From Ahaetulla prasina (Eukaryota; Chordata; Lepidosauria; Squamata; Colubridae): a DNA stretch of 64,000 bases. Position 1 is the first letter of the stretch; the number at the start of each line of letters is the position of its first letter. A program made the position numbers and the translations under genes. The stretch spans positions 104,806,554-104,870,553 of the forward strand of contig NC_080539.1 in NCBI RefSeq assembly GCF_028640845.1, read 5' to 3'. The notes under the pieces were generated by a model. The model had not been told where the DNA came from and ran no database searches. It worked only from the letters and a program-made list of their open reading frames with translations. Shown one piece after another: positions 20,157 through 30,294 of the stretch.

Positions 20157-22197
20157 CCCACGGCACGACTGAGGAACTGGTCGTGGCCTGGGAGCGGGCC
20201 GCGGTCGGGGCCCTGGACAGTGTCGCGCCTTTGCGGCCTCTGACCCGGCGTAGATCTCGTCCGGCCCCTTGGTTCTCCGAGGGGCTGAGGGAGATGAAAC
20301 GCCGGAGAAGACGCCTAGAGAGCACCTGGAGGTCCAGTCGCTCCGAAGCTGATCGGACACTAGTTAGGACCTATTCTAGGACCTACCTAGTGGCAATGAG
20401 GGAAGCGAGGCGCTCCTACGCCTCCACCCTCATTGCGTCGGCAGATAACCGCCCGGCCGCCCTGTTTCGGGTGACCCGCTCTCTCCTACATCAGGAGGTG
20501 CGGGATGACCCTTTGCAGGGACGAGCCGAGGAGTTTAGTGGTTATCTATACGATAAAATCGCTCAGCTGAGGGACGGTCTGGACCGAATTTGGGATGATC
20601 CAAGCGAGGGAGAGGAGGCACGTCTTGTTGAGCACATTTGGGATGAGTTTGACCCTGTGGCTCCGAGGGCGTGGACAGGTTGTTGGGGAGGCTTCACGGC
20701 ACGACATGTTTACTGGACCCGTGCCCTTCCTGGCTGGTACTGGCCACTCAGGCGGTGACACGAGGCTGGCTCGAGGATTATCAATGCTTCTTTGTTGGAT
20801 GGGGTTTTCCCTGCCGCCTTGAAAGAGGCGGTGGTGAGACCCCTCCTTAAGAAGCCCTCTTTGGACCCAGCTATTTTGGGTAATTATCGTCCAGTCTCCA
20901 ACCTTCGCTTTGTTGCGAAGGTTGTAGAAAATGCCGTGGCGACAGCTGCCCCAACACCTGGATGAAGATGTCTATCTAGACCCGTTCCAGCCTGGCTTCC
21001 GACCCGGATACAGCACGGAGACAGCTTTGGTCGCGTTGGTGGATGACCTCTGGAGGGCCAGGGACAGGGGATATACCTCTGCCCTGGTCCTATTAGACCT
21101 CTCAGCGGCATTCGATACCATCGATCATGGTATCCTGCTGCGCGGTTGGGGGATTGGGAGTGGGAGGCACCGTATATCGGTGGTTCTCCTCCTATCTCTC
21201 CGACCGGTGCAGGCAGTGTTGACAGGGGGCAGAGGTGGGCCGCGAGGGGCCTCACTTGTGGGGTCCCACAGGGGTCGATTCTCTCGCCCTGCTGTTCAAC
21301 ATCTACATGAAACCGTTGGGTGAGATCATCAGTGGTTTCGGGTGAGATACCAGCAGTACGCTGATGACACCCAGCTGTACTTTTCCACCCGGACCACCCC
21401 AATGAAGTTGTTGAAGTGCTGTCCCGGTGTTTGGAAGCCGACGGGTCTGGATGGGGAGAAACAGGCTCAAGCTTAATCCCTCCAAGGCGGAGTGGCTGTG
21501 GATGCCGGCACCCGATTCAGTCAGCTGCAGCCGCGGCTGGCTGTTGGAGGCAGTTACTGGCCCCAAAGGATAGGGTGCGCAACTTGGGTGTCCTCCTGGA
21601 TGATCGGCTGTCGTTTGAAGATCATTTGACGGCCGTCTCAGGAGGGCCTTCCACCAGGTTCGCCTGGTTCGGCAGTTCGCCCCTTCCTTGATCGGGATGC
21701 CTTATGCACAGTCACTCATCGCTCGTTACCTCTCGCTTGGATTACTGTAATGCTCTCTACATGGGGCTCCCTTGAAGTGCACTCGGAGGCTTCAGTTAGT
21801 CCAGAATGCAGCTGCGCGGGTTATAGAGGAGCTACGTAGCTCCCATGTAACACCGCTCCTGCGCAGACTGCACTGGCTGCCTGTGGCCTTCCGGGTGCAC
21901 TTTAAGGTGCTGGTTATGACCTTTAAATCGCTCCATGGCTTAGGACCTGGGTACTTACGGGACCGCCTGCTGTTACCACACGCCTCCCACCGACCCGTAC
22001 GCTCCCATAGAGAGGGACTTCTCAGGGTGCCATCCGCCAAACAATGTCGGCTGGCGGCCCCCAGGGGAAGGGCCTTCTCTGTGGGGGCTCCCACACTCTG
22101 GAACGAGCTTCCCCCGGGTTTACGCCAAATACCTGACCTTCGGACATTTCGTCGCGAACTCAAGACTCATCTTTTTATCCGCGCGGGGCTGGCTTAA
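20157..22197 (+). pseudogene. ORF2 (linker, RT, C-terminus), frameshifted
   Basis: The linker and N-terminal RT (20157-20758), the palm (20931-21323, with L-V-L-L-D-L-S near 21090), the Y-A-D-D region (near 21360) and the C-terminal block (21772-22197) lie in different frames. At least four single-base indels separate them. Confidence 0.85.
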
Positions 22198-22414
22198 ACT
22201 GGGATTTTAATGTTGAATTTTATTAATTTTAAACGGGGTTTTTTAATATGGTAAATTTTAATTACTGGGCTAATTTAAATAAGTTTTTTAAATCGTATTT
22301 TAAACTTGTATATTGTATTGTCGGTTTTATTATGCCTGTACACCGCCCTGAGTCCTTCGGGAGAAGGGCGGTATAAAAATCAAATCAAATCAATAAATAA
22401 ATAATAAATAAATA
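20157..22414 (+). mobile_element. 5'-truncated L2-like LINE inserted in its relative
   Basis: This copy starts inside the ORF2 linker (G-T-T-E-E-L), runs through RT and C-terminus, and ends with the CCGCCCT hairpin (about 22342-22371) and an (ATAAATA)n tail. It is very similar to the host LINE, so the two form a long inverted repeat. No clear target duplication was found. Its orientation is opposite to its host. Confidence 0.88.
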
Positions 22415-23253
22415 AGGCATCCCGATCAAGGAAGGGGTGCAACTGCCGAACCAGGCAAACCTGGTGGAAGGCCCTCCTGGAGAAGGCCGTCAAATGGTCT
22501 TCAAACGACAGCCGATCATCCAGGAGGACACCTAAGTTGCGCACCCTATCCTTTGCGGCCAATAACTCGCCTCCAACAGCCAGCTGCGGCTGCAGCTGAC
22601 TGAATCGGGATGCCGGCATCCACAGCCACTCCGTCTTGGAGGGATTAAGCTTGAGCCTGTTTCTCCCCATCCAGACCCGTACGGCTTCCAAACACCGGGA
22701 CAGCACTTCAACAACTTCATTGGGGTGGCCCGGGGTGGAAAAGTACAGCTGGGTGTCATCAGCGTACTGCTGGTATCTCACCCCGAAACCACTGATGATC
22801 TCACCCAATGGCTTCATGTAGATGTTGAACAGCAGGGGCGAGAGAATCGACCCCTGAGGGACCCCACAAGTGAGGCACCTCGCGGTCGACCTCTGCCCCC
22901 CTGTCAACACCGTCTGCGACCGGTCGGAGAGATAGGAGGAGAACCACCGATATACGGTGCCTCCCACTCCCAATCCCCCCAACCGGCGCAGCAAGATACC
23001 ATGGTCGATGGTATCGAGCGCCTGAGAGATCTAATAGGACCAGGGCAGAGGAATAACCCCTGTCCCTGGCCCTCCAGAGATCATCCACCAATGCGACCAA
23101 AGCTGTCTCCGTGCTGTATCCGGGTCGGAAGCCGGACTGGAACGGGTCTAGATAGACATCTTCATCCAGGTATTGGGGTAGCTGTCGCGCCACGGCACTC
23201 TCTACAACCTTCGCAACAAAGCGAAGGTTGGAGACTGGACGATAATTACCCAA
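22415..23253 (-). pseudogene. L2-like LINE ORF2: reverse transcriptase
   Basis: Two overlapping frames (23253-22801 and 22994-22415) hold the [10 protein letters not shown] near 23240, L-V-L-L-D-L-S near 23040, G-V-P-Q-G-S-I-L-S-P near 22860, and Y-A-D-D-T-Q-L near 22765. The frame shifts near 23020-22990. The reading is broken off at 22415 by the inserted copy and continues at 20156. Confidence 0.88.
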
Positions 23254-24872
23254 AATAGCTGGGTCCAGGAGGGCTTCTTAAGGGGGGGTCTCACCACCGC
23301 CTCTTTCAAGGCGGCAGGAAAACCCTTCCAACAAAGAAGCGTTGATAATCCTCTGAGCCAGCCTCGTGTCACCGCCTGAGTGGCCAGTACCAGCCAGGAA
23401 GGGCACGGGTCCAGTAAACATGTCGTGCCGTGAAGCCTCCCCAACAACCTGTCCACGTCCTCTGGAGCCACAGGGTCAAACTCATCCCAAATGTGCTCAA
23501 CAAGACGTGCCTCCTCTCCCTCGCTTGGATCATCCCAAATTCGGTCCAGACCGTCCCTCAGCTGAGCGATTTTATCGTATAGATAACCACTAAACTCCTC
23601 GGCTCGTCCTGCAAGGGTCATCCGCACCTCCTGATGTAGGAGAGGCGGGTCACCCAGCTGGGGCGGCGGGCGGTTATCTGCCGGCGCAATGAGGGTGGGC
23701 GTAGGGCCTCGCTTCCTCATTGCCACTAGGTAGGTCCTAGAATAGGACCTAACTAGTGTCCGATCAGCTTCGAGCGACTGGACCTCCAGGTGCTCTCCAG
23801 GCGTCTTCTCCGGTTTCATCTCCCTCAGCCCCTCGGAGAACCAAGGGGCCGGACGAGATCTACGCCGGGTCAGAGGCCGCAAAGGCGCGACACGGTCCAA
23901 GGCCCCGGCCGCGGCCTGTTCCCAGGCCACGGCCAGTTCCTCAGTCGTGCCATGGGCCAGTTCCTCAGGGAATGGCCCAAGCTCCGTCAGGAACCTCTCA
24001 GGGTCCATCAGGCACCTGGGACGGAACCACCGTATAGGTTCCGTCTCCCTGCGGTGGTGAATGGCGGTTCGGAAGTCTAGGCGAAGGAGAAAATGATCCG
24101 ACCATGACATTGGTTCTGTTACTAAATCATCTAACACCAGATCATTTAACCACTGTCCAGAGATATAAATCAGATCCAGCGAGCCTCCCCCCGTGTGCGT
24201 AGGGCCATCATTTACTCGAATCAGGTCCAAGGCCGTCATGGAAGCCAGGAACTCCCGAGCTGCCGTCGATGACAAGCCGACTGATGGCAGGTTAAAATCC
24301 CCCATGACTATAAGTCTGGGGGTCTCAACCGCCACAGCAGCAAGTACCTCCAACAGCTCAGGCAGGGCTGTGGTCACGCAGCAAGGAGCCAGGTACGCGA
24401 TCACCAAGCCCAACTGATTCCTATGGCCCCACCGCACATAGAGGGATTCACAACCTGCAATCTGAGGAACAGTGGTCTCCCTCGGCTCTAGATCCTCCTT
24501 AATAACAACCGCCACCCCCCCACCCCTACCTTGGACCCTCGGCTGATGAAATGCTCGGAAACCTGGAGGGCACATCTCAACAAGGGGGACCCCCCCCTCT
24601 GGGCCCAACCAGGTTTCCGTAATGCCCATAAGGTCCGCGGACTCCCCCTGAATAAGATCGCAGATCAGGGGAGCCTTATTAACCACGGACCGTGCATTAC
24701 ATAACATCAGCCGAAGATCCAAGCTCTGAGGATCATGGCCACCCGAGGAACGGGTAGGGACTGAGGGGCCGGAGCACGCGATTGCTCTCAGACATCGAAC
24801 ACGTGCTCCCACAACTCGGTACGGCCCCCCCCGCCATAACTGCCTCTCCCACTTACCGTACAGATCAAACAA
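23202..24872 (-). pseudogene. L2-like LINE ORF2: endonuclease and linker
   Basis: The open frame of 556 codons holds an APE-like (EEP family) endonuclease: L-M-L-C-N-A-R-S (near 24710), I-T-E-T-W-L (near 24615), M-G-D-F-N (near 24300), D-L-I-Y-I-S (near 24165), and S-W-S-D-H (near 24105), so all the usual catalytic residues are visible. The linker then includes [10 protein letters not shown] near 23850. The frame is lost near 23640 and again before the RT. No ATG lies at the listed start (the codon is TTG), so ORF2 probably continues from ORF1 or starts further down. It nicks target DNA for priming. Confidence 0.85.
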
Positions 24873-24876
24873 CCCT

Positions 24877-25191
24877 CTAAACCTGGAACGTCCTCCCCCC
24901 CGCCTTCAGACAAGATGGAATAGTGTCGCGAACTAGCACAGGGGCTGGATCCCTCCCCGACGGGTTCTTGCCCCCACCCGTCAAGTCCCTCCCCCCCCTT
25001 AAAAAACCCTTATTTAAAAAACTATTTAAAAAACCCCACAAATTCTTCTTGGCCGCATGCCACCTCTCTGGGTCCCAAGACCCTTCGTTAAGGTAAGCCC
25101 TCGATAGCTTGGAGGGCCATTCCTGCGAGGCGGGGGAACCTCGCAGTCGTAGTAGTTCGGCAAATGAATATCTCATGGAGAGATAGTCCAT
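24877..25191 (-). CDS. LINE ORF1 with 4E-T-like eIF4E-binding segment
   Basis: The 104-codon frame starts at ATG 25191; a second ATG at codon 6 (25176) matches the start of the ORF1 at 30295. Residues 7-46 contain R-Y-S-F-A-E-L-L, which fits the eIF4E-binding consensus Y-x4-L-hydrophobic. Then, with tryptophan 31 residues after the tyrosine, comes W-D-P-E-R-W-H-A. Human 4E-T (EIF4ENIF1), from memory, has Y-T-K-E-E-L-L and W-D-P-E-K-W-H-A at the same spacing, with no gap. The rest is basic, Gly/Arg-rich and ends at TAG 24877. Homology or mimicry of 4E-T is inference. A role in bringing the LINE RNA to cap-binding complexes, or in evading or using P-body control, is possible. No RRM or CCHC domain was seen, which is unlike L1 ORF1. 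Confidence 0.75.
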   Translation of the reverse strand: MDYLSMRYSFAELLRLRGSPASQEWPSKLSRAYLNEGSWDPERWHAAKKNLWGFLNSFLNKGFLRGGRDLTGGGKNPSGRDPAPVLVRDTIPSCLKAGGRTFQV

Positions 25192-25649
25192 AAAGTCGGG
25201 GAAAAATGTCCATCCTTAGCCGCCAAGATGTTACCGTCGTATCCATCGATCGCCAGGACCCAACATTAGATAATCAGCCATGTGGGTCGTAGTCCGTAGG
25301 AGTCCGTGGGATCACAAGAATAAAAAGATCTCCCTCGAGTTCCCGGCAACGCACCATCACGGGAGAAAGACCCGTGCGGTGTGATAGTTGAACCGACGCT
25401 GCAGTGCCCTTACGCCGTCCATGCCTCCACACCTAAGTCGGCAGAATTATACCTCTGGGCCCAATATGGCCCCACATGCCGCTCTGCTGCTGTTAAAATT
25501 GTCCAGGCCAACCACCTCTCCGTCGCTGATGGAAAGAGTGGCTCAAAGAGAGGTGAACCGCTGATGACGGTTGCGGTGTGTTGGCAGGCCATAACAAAAG
25601 TCAGAGTAGGGGACAAAGCGATGTTCCAGTCCATGACCATGAAGGTCAT
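25192..25649 (-). other. 5' UTR of the full-length L2-like LINE
   Basis: This 458-bp segment lies between the target duplication and ORF1. It is richer in CG dinucleotides than the surroundings, as expected for a LINE internal promoter. It contains an open frame of 79 codons (25649-25410, -) beginning at the very first bases of the element; I do not recognise its product. The LINE at 30285 lacks this region. Confidence 0.65.
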
Positions 25650-25658
25650 GAAGGGATA

Positions 25659-26480
25659 GATGGGGAACTCATCAAATTTGCAGATGACACTAAGCTGGCA
25701 GGAATAGCCAACACTCCAGAAGATAGGCTCAAGTTACAGAAAGATCTTGACAGACTTGAACATTGGGCGCTATCTAACAAAATGAAATTCAACAGTGAAA
25801 AAAGTAAGGTTCTACATTTAGGCAAAAAACCCAAAATGCACAGGTACCGTATATGTGGTACCTTGCTCAATAGTAGTACCTGTGAGAGGGATCTTGGAGT
25901 CCTAGTGGATAACCATTTAGATATGAGCCAGCAGTGTGCAGCAGCTGCTAAAAAAGCCAACACAGTTCTGGGCTGCATAAACAGAGGGATAGAATCAAGA
26001 TCACGTGAAGTGTTAGTGCCACTTTATAATGCCTTGGTAAGGCCACACTTGGAATATTGCACCCGGCTTTGGTCGCCACGATGTAAAAAAAATGTTGAGA
26101 CTCTAGAAAGAGTGCAGAGAAGAGCAACAAAGATGATTAGGGGACTGGAGGCTAAAACATATGAAGAACGGTTGCAGGAACTGGGTATGTCTAGTTTAAT
26201 AAAAAGAAGGACTAGGGGAGACATGATAGCAGTGTTCCAATATCTCAGGGGTTGCCACAAAGAAGAGGGAGTCGGGCTGTTCTCCAAAGCACCTGAGGGT
26301 AGAACAAGAAGCAATGGGTGGAAACTGATCAAGGAAAGAAGCAACTTAGAACTAAGGAGAAATTTCCTGACAGTTAGAACAATTAATAAATGGAATGACT
26401 TGCCTTCAGAAGTTGTGAATGCTCCAACACTGGAAATTTTTAAGAAAATGTTGGATAACCATCTGACTGAGATGGTGTAG
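25659..26480 (+). pseudogene. CR1 ORF2 C-terminal half (RT end and C-terminal domain)
   Basis: The open frame of about 274 codons holds RT motif C (F-A-D-D near 25675-25686), a K-T/S-K-V-L-H-L-G-like segment and E-R-D-L-G-V-L-V-D near 25885-25910. The CR1-typical C-terminus ends near 26460 with a W-N-D-L-P-like motif followed by V-V-N-A-P-T-L-E-I-F. It ends at a stop at 26478. It is intact here but lacks the endonuclease and the catalytic YxDD upstream palm, so it cannot act alone. Confidence 0.88.
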
Positions 26481-26543
26481 AGTTTCCTGTCTGGGCAGGG
26501 GGTTGGACTAGAAGGCCTCCAAGGTCCCTTCCAACTCTGTTGT

Positions 26544-26688
26544 TATATTATATTATATTATATTATATTATATTATATTATATTATATTATATTATATTA
26601 TATTATATTATATTATATTATATTATATTATATTATATTATATTATATTATATTATATTATATTATATTATATTATATTATATTATAT
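26544..26688. repeat. (TATTA)n microsatellite at the CR1 3' end
   Basis: About 29 near-perfect 5-bp units follow immediately on the CR1 3' end 'ccaactctgttgt'. Perfect units over 145 bp indicate recent expansion. Confidence 0.95.
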
Positions 26689-27572
26689 AGCTTCATTCAT
26701 ATATTTTTCCCTTGCCGTTTGAGAGGAGATGTGATCATATTCTCTTCATTCTAAGAGGGTGCTATTTTTTTCATCTCTGTTATTTAGTAACCACATTTTA
26801 TGTCACCGTAAGTTCAATGACTCCAAGAATTCCCAAGCGAAGAAGAAGGGGAAGAAACAGGCACACAAACCCCATGGACGCAGAGCTCTTTTGCATAATT
26901 ATGCGCAGGAGGATATTCAAGTACAGTGCCGTGGACAAAAGGTCAAGGACTCTTAATTTTTTTTTCACAGAAAACTACAAATGAACCCTGAAGAAAATGT
27001 GACAAAGAATCCTGTCAACACAAAGGATTCGAGGGAAGCAAGGGGAGGGGACAGATAACAGGAAAGAACTGACAGAGACTTTCTTTGACCATTTTATTCT
27101 ATAATCTGCTGGCATTTTGCTTAAAAATTGGACGAGTTACATAATAGACAAAGAGCATAGCTCTTTGCTTCCCTTCATGGCCAGCTCATTTTAATAAAGT
27201 CTATACCGAAAACACTGTTGAGTGATTTGACCTAGATTCAGTAGCTGTTGGTTTATTTGGTTTTCTTGGGCTGCAGTCCCATGTATACTTTCTGGAAGCC
27301 AATCCCACTTAATTCCATTGTACTTCCGAATCACCTGCCCACAAGCCTAGGTATATAATTTCCTTTCATCCTGCTTCCTATCTTTCTCGTTACTCTCTGG
27401 AAAGCTTGAGTTTCATAGAGATTCATAGTGATTCGTAAATCACATACAATCTGTTCTAGAGATGTAGTACAAGAGATACTTTTGTTCTACTGGTCCTCCA
27501 TAAGTTTAAAAAGAAATAAATCAAGGTGGTCCATATAATGGGGAGCTGTACTGCGCAGAGAAAATGTTGTAC
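26689..27572. other. unannotated sequence with a basic open frame
   Basis: No family was recognised. Overlapping frames at 26712-26984 and 26759-26956 (+) encode Lys/Arg-rich peptides; the second ends in K-V-K-D-S and stop. A pyrimidine-rich tract followed by TTTAG lies near 26767-26790, so a terminal exon is conceivable but not supported. Confidence 0.4.
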
Positions 27573-27580
27573 AAGTACTC

Positions 27581-27887
27581 CAGTGGTGGGATCCTACCGG
27601 TTTAACAACAAGTTCGCTGAGAGCGTGCTTTGCGCGTGTGCACCGTTTGCAGAAAATTGAACTTCTGTGTTGCTGAGAGCAAGGAAAACAGCTGAGGAGC
27701 AGCAATCCACTCTGCTGCCCCGATCAGCTGGGCTTTGGAAGCAGAAATATAAGTGAGTATAACGCAGGGGTGGGTGGGTGGGTGGACCCACTTCAAAGAA
27801 AGAGAGAACCGCTTCGTTCACTCACAGCTGAAAGTCGGAGCTAACAGTTCACCCGAACCGGTCCAAACTGGTATAATCCCACCACTG
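27581..27887. mobile_element. hAT-type nonautonomous element, 307 bp
   Basis: The ends are CAGTGGTGGGATCC and ATAATCCCACCACTG. Flanking AAGTACTC and AAGTATTC match at 7 of 8. ACCGG occurs near both ends. It has no transposase. Confidence 0.9.
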
Positions 27888-28066
27888 AAGTATTCCTTTA
27901 ACACTAGGATTGACACGAGATCAGATCAATGATTCTAGAGTAACGTATGGAGGCATAAAGTATAATTCTGTAGATGAAGCTGAGCTCGTACCAGTTCTAA
28001 TCAGAAAAGATTCTCTGCAGACCATTTTCCTTGCATACATGTTGTGTTACTGAACTATATATTGTA

Positions 28067-28446
28067 CAGCTAGTCCTTGACTTAGAACAGTTCATTTAGT
28101 GACCGTTCAAAGTTACAACGGCACTGAAAAAAGTGACTTACGGCCATTTTCCACAGTTACGACCTTTGAAGCATCCCCTTGATCATGTGATCAAAATTCA
28201 GATGCTTGGCAATTGATTCATACTTATGACCATTGCTGTATCCCAAGGTCATGTGATCTTCTTTTGCAATTTCTGACAAGCAAAGTCAATGGGGAAGCCA
28301 GATTCTCTTAACAACCAGGTTACTAGCTTATCACTTGCAGTGATTCACTTAACAACTGTGGCAGGAAAGGTCGTAAAATGGGGCAATGCTTAACAGATGT
28401 CTCACTTAACAATGTAAATTGTGATCGTAAATTGAGGATTTACATG
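28067..28446. mobile_element. Mariner-like MITE, complete copy
   Basis: About 380 bp between TA dinucleotides. It starts CAGCTAGTCCTTGACTTA and ends with the decayed inverse. The interior matches the copy at 43384-43775. Confidence 0.82.
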
Positions 28447-29414
28447 TACTGAAGATTACATGTACTGAAAGAAAAAAACCTCTTCTGTGTATCTGGGCAA
28501 TAGTTATAATTACTGAATCAATAATATAATAAATATATTACAAAATATATGTTGTAAGGTCAGAATAAAATCACCTGAGTTAACAAAAAAGTATAGAGAG
28601 AAATATATAGAAATCCTCTTAAATCATAAAGCAAACAGCAGCCTTATCACAATCTCTTAACGGTACAAAGGCAACACTGAGACAGACACCTCAGTTTTAG
28701 CCAAAGCACGACTCTCCCTTACTTTGATGGACAAAAGGGTAAAAATACCATAGCCAGCTGGCAGCAGATGAGAACACTTGTGTTTGTCAGCAAGTAAATT
28801 ATGTGTTCAGCCTCTACATTTCTTCCACTAATTGGATAATAGAAGGCATTGTGAAGGCCAGTTTGTATATGCTCCCCTCACTTGTCCTGTTCAAAGGGAC
28901 AAACAGTCTGTTCTATAGAACTTTAGGAAACGTACCTTCCAAATACATTGGGGGGTGGGTGGAATGCTCTGAAACTCAGAATAATAAACATCTTTCTGAG
29001 AGGCACATGCGTGTGGGTAGATGATGAGAAAAGGATTTGCTTTTCTTAAAGTGAGAATGCCAGGTGACAAATTGCAAGCATTTAAAAATGAGCGTCACAG
29101 TTGGTTTCCTATTGTTACTTTCTACAGATCTGTTACATCGTGCCATCCGTTCTCACCACACCCCCAGCCTAAGGCAAGAAATTCCTTAACATCGCATAAC
29201 ATGACATATTAGCCTGCCACTTTCCTTCCCAGTAAAACTAGTGGCAGGTTAGAATGACATGATCCTTGAGTAGTCTGCCAACTTTGCCAGTGACAGCTGG
29301 ACATAGGCAGAGGAGGGCAAACCTTAGGTAGGCAGTTGCGGTATTCTAAAGGGGGCTCAACATATTCAATCCAGGAATATAGGTTGGCATATCTTCAGTT
29401 GGGCTACCACTTAA
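28447..29414. other. unannotated sequence
   Basis: No gene or named repeat was seen. Confidence 0.5.
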
Positions 29415-29900
29415 GTGTTCTACAGAGCCATGGTTCAAGGTTGACTTAGCCTTCCATCCTTCCAAGGTCAGTAAAATGAGGACCCAGATTGTTGGGGGCA
29501 ATATTCTCATTCTGCAAACAGCTTAGAGAGGGCTGTAAAGCACTGTGAAGCGTTATATAAGTCTAAGTCAGAGGTGGGTTTCAGCAAGTTCTGACCAGTT
29601 TTGGAGAACCGGTAGCGGAAATTTTGAGTAGTTCGGAGAACCATTAGTAAAAATTCTGACTGGCCCTGCCCCCATCTATTCTCTGCCTCCCGAGTCCCAG
29701 CTGATCGGGAGGAAATGGAGATTTTGCAGTAACCTTCTCCTGGATTGGTTAGGGAATGGAGATTTTACAGTATCCTTCCCCTGCCATGCCCAGCAAGCCA
29801 CACCCACTAAGCCATGCCATGCCCACCAAGCCACACCTACAGAACCAGTAGTAAAAATTTTTTGAAACCCACCACTGGTCTAAGTGCTATTGCTATTGTT
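29415..29900 (+). mobile_element. tRNA-derived SINE split by a hAT element
   Basis: It has the same family phrases as 17391-18030 ('aaaatgaggacccagattgt', 'gcgttatataagtctaagt'), with a (CTATTG)n-like end at 29886-29900. The hAT sits within the terminal phrase. Confidence 0.8.
29569..29877 (-). mobile_element. hAT-type MITE of the six-copy family
   Basis: A perfect 8-bp duplication GTCTAAGT lies at 29561-29568 and 29878-29885. The ends are CAGAGGTGGGTTTC and GAAACCCACCACTG. It is 309 bp and the interior matches the others in reverse. Confidence 0.93.
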
Positions 29901-30284
29901 ACTCCCAAATTTCTACACTATTCAGAAACTGTGAGGTTACCATGGTCTGAAAGGTTTTGAGAATTTTAACAATTTGCTCTCCATTAGGTATAGGTATAGG
30001 TCAGGCATTTTATCTTTGGTAACTGACTGTGCCACAGGGAACTTTTCCCTGGGCTGTGCTGATCCAAGATACTGGAAGCGCACTTGCAGTTTCTGACCCT
30101 CAAAACATGTCCAACACATGCAGAGAGGCAGGAATCTCTGGGTCACCATCACTGCTACTCAGTGGAAAAGAAACTTGTCCAGCCAGCATCATCTGGAGGA
30201 AAAATATAGCTAGCCCCATCACTGCCACCAGTGCAGAATTATCTTCATCAGTTGACCAGTAGTATCTTCAGCTCAATGCCATAT
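29901..30284. other. unannotated sequence
   Basis: No feature was recognised in the flank of the LINE. Confidence 0.5.
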
Positions 30285-30294
30285 ACGCTTTTCT

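Larger units (their letters stand above)
19452..25649 (-). mobile_element. Full-length L2-like LINE, split by a related copy
   Basis: Read on the minus strand: 5' UTR (25649-25192), ORF1 (25191-24877), ORF2 endonuclease and RT (24872 to 22415), then, after the inserted copy at 20157-22414, the ORF2 C-terminus (20156-19661) and a 3' UTR with the CCGCCCT/AGGGCGG hairpin (about 19487-19516) and an (AAAT)n tail. The sequence either side of the insert joins in the middle of the same protein region. Net length is about 3.94 kb. The target duplication is a 9-mer (8 of 9). Catalytic motifs of the endonuclease are present, but ORF2 is frameshifted several times. Confidence 0.88.
19388..26543 (+). mobile_element. 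CR1 LINE split by L2-like LINEs
   Basis: The left part, 19388-19451, encodes the CR1 RT motif G-S-V-L-G-P-V-L-F-N-I-F-I-N-D. The protein picks up again at 25659 with the F-A-D-D-T-K-L motif, and runs to the CR1 3' UTR ('gactagaaggcctccaaggt' at about 26507-26526). The gap is filled by a minus-strand LINE (19452-25649) flanked by GAGGGGATA (19443-19451) and GAAGGGATA (25650-25658), 8 of 9 identical. The element is 5'-truncated and ends in a (TATTA)n tract. Confidence 0.88.

Noticed and set aside
23366..24417. Plus-strand open frames within the minus LINE
   Set aside because: They are antisense shadows of ORF2 endonuclease and linker.
26540..26722. Open frame through the (TATTA)n tract
   Set aside because: It is a microsatellite translation without coding meaning.
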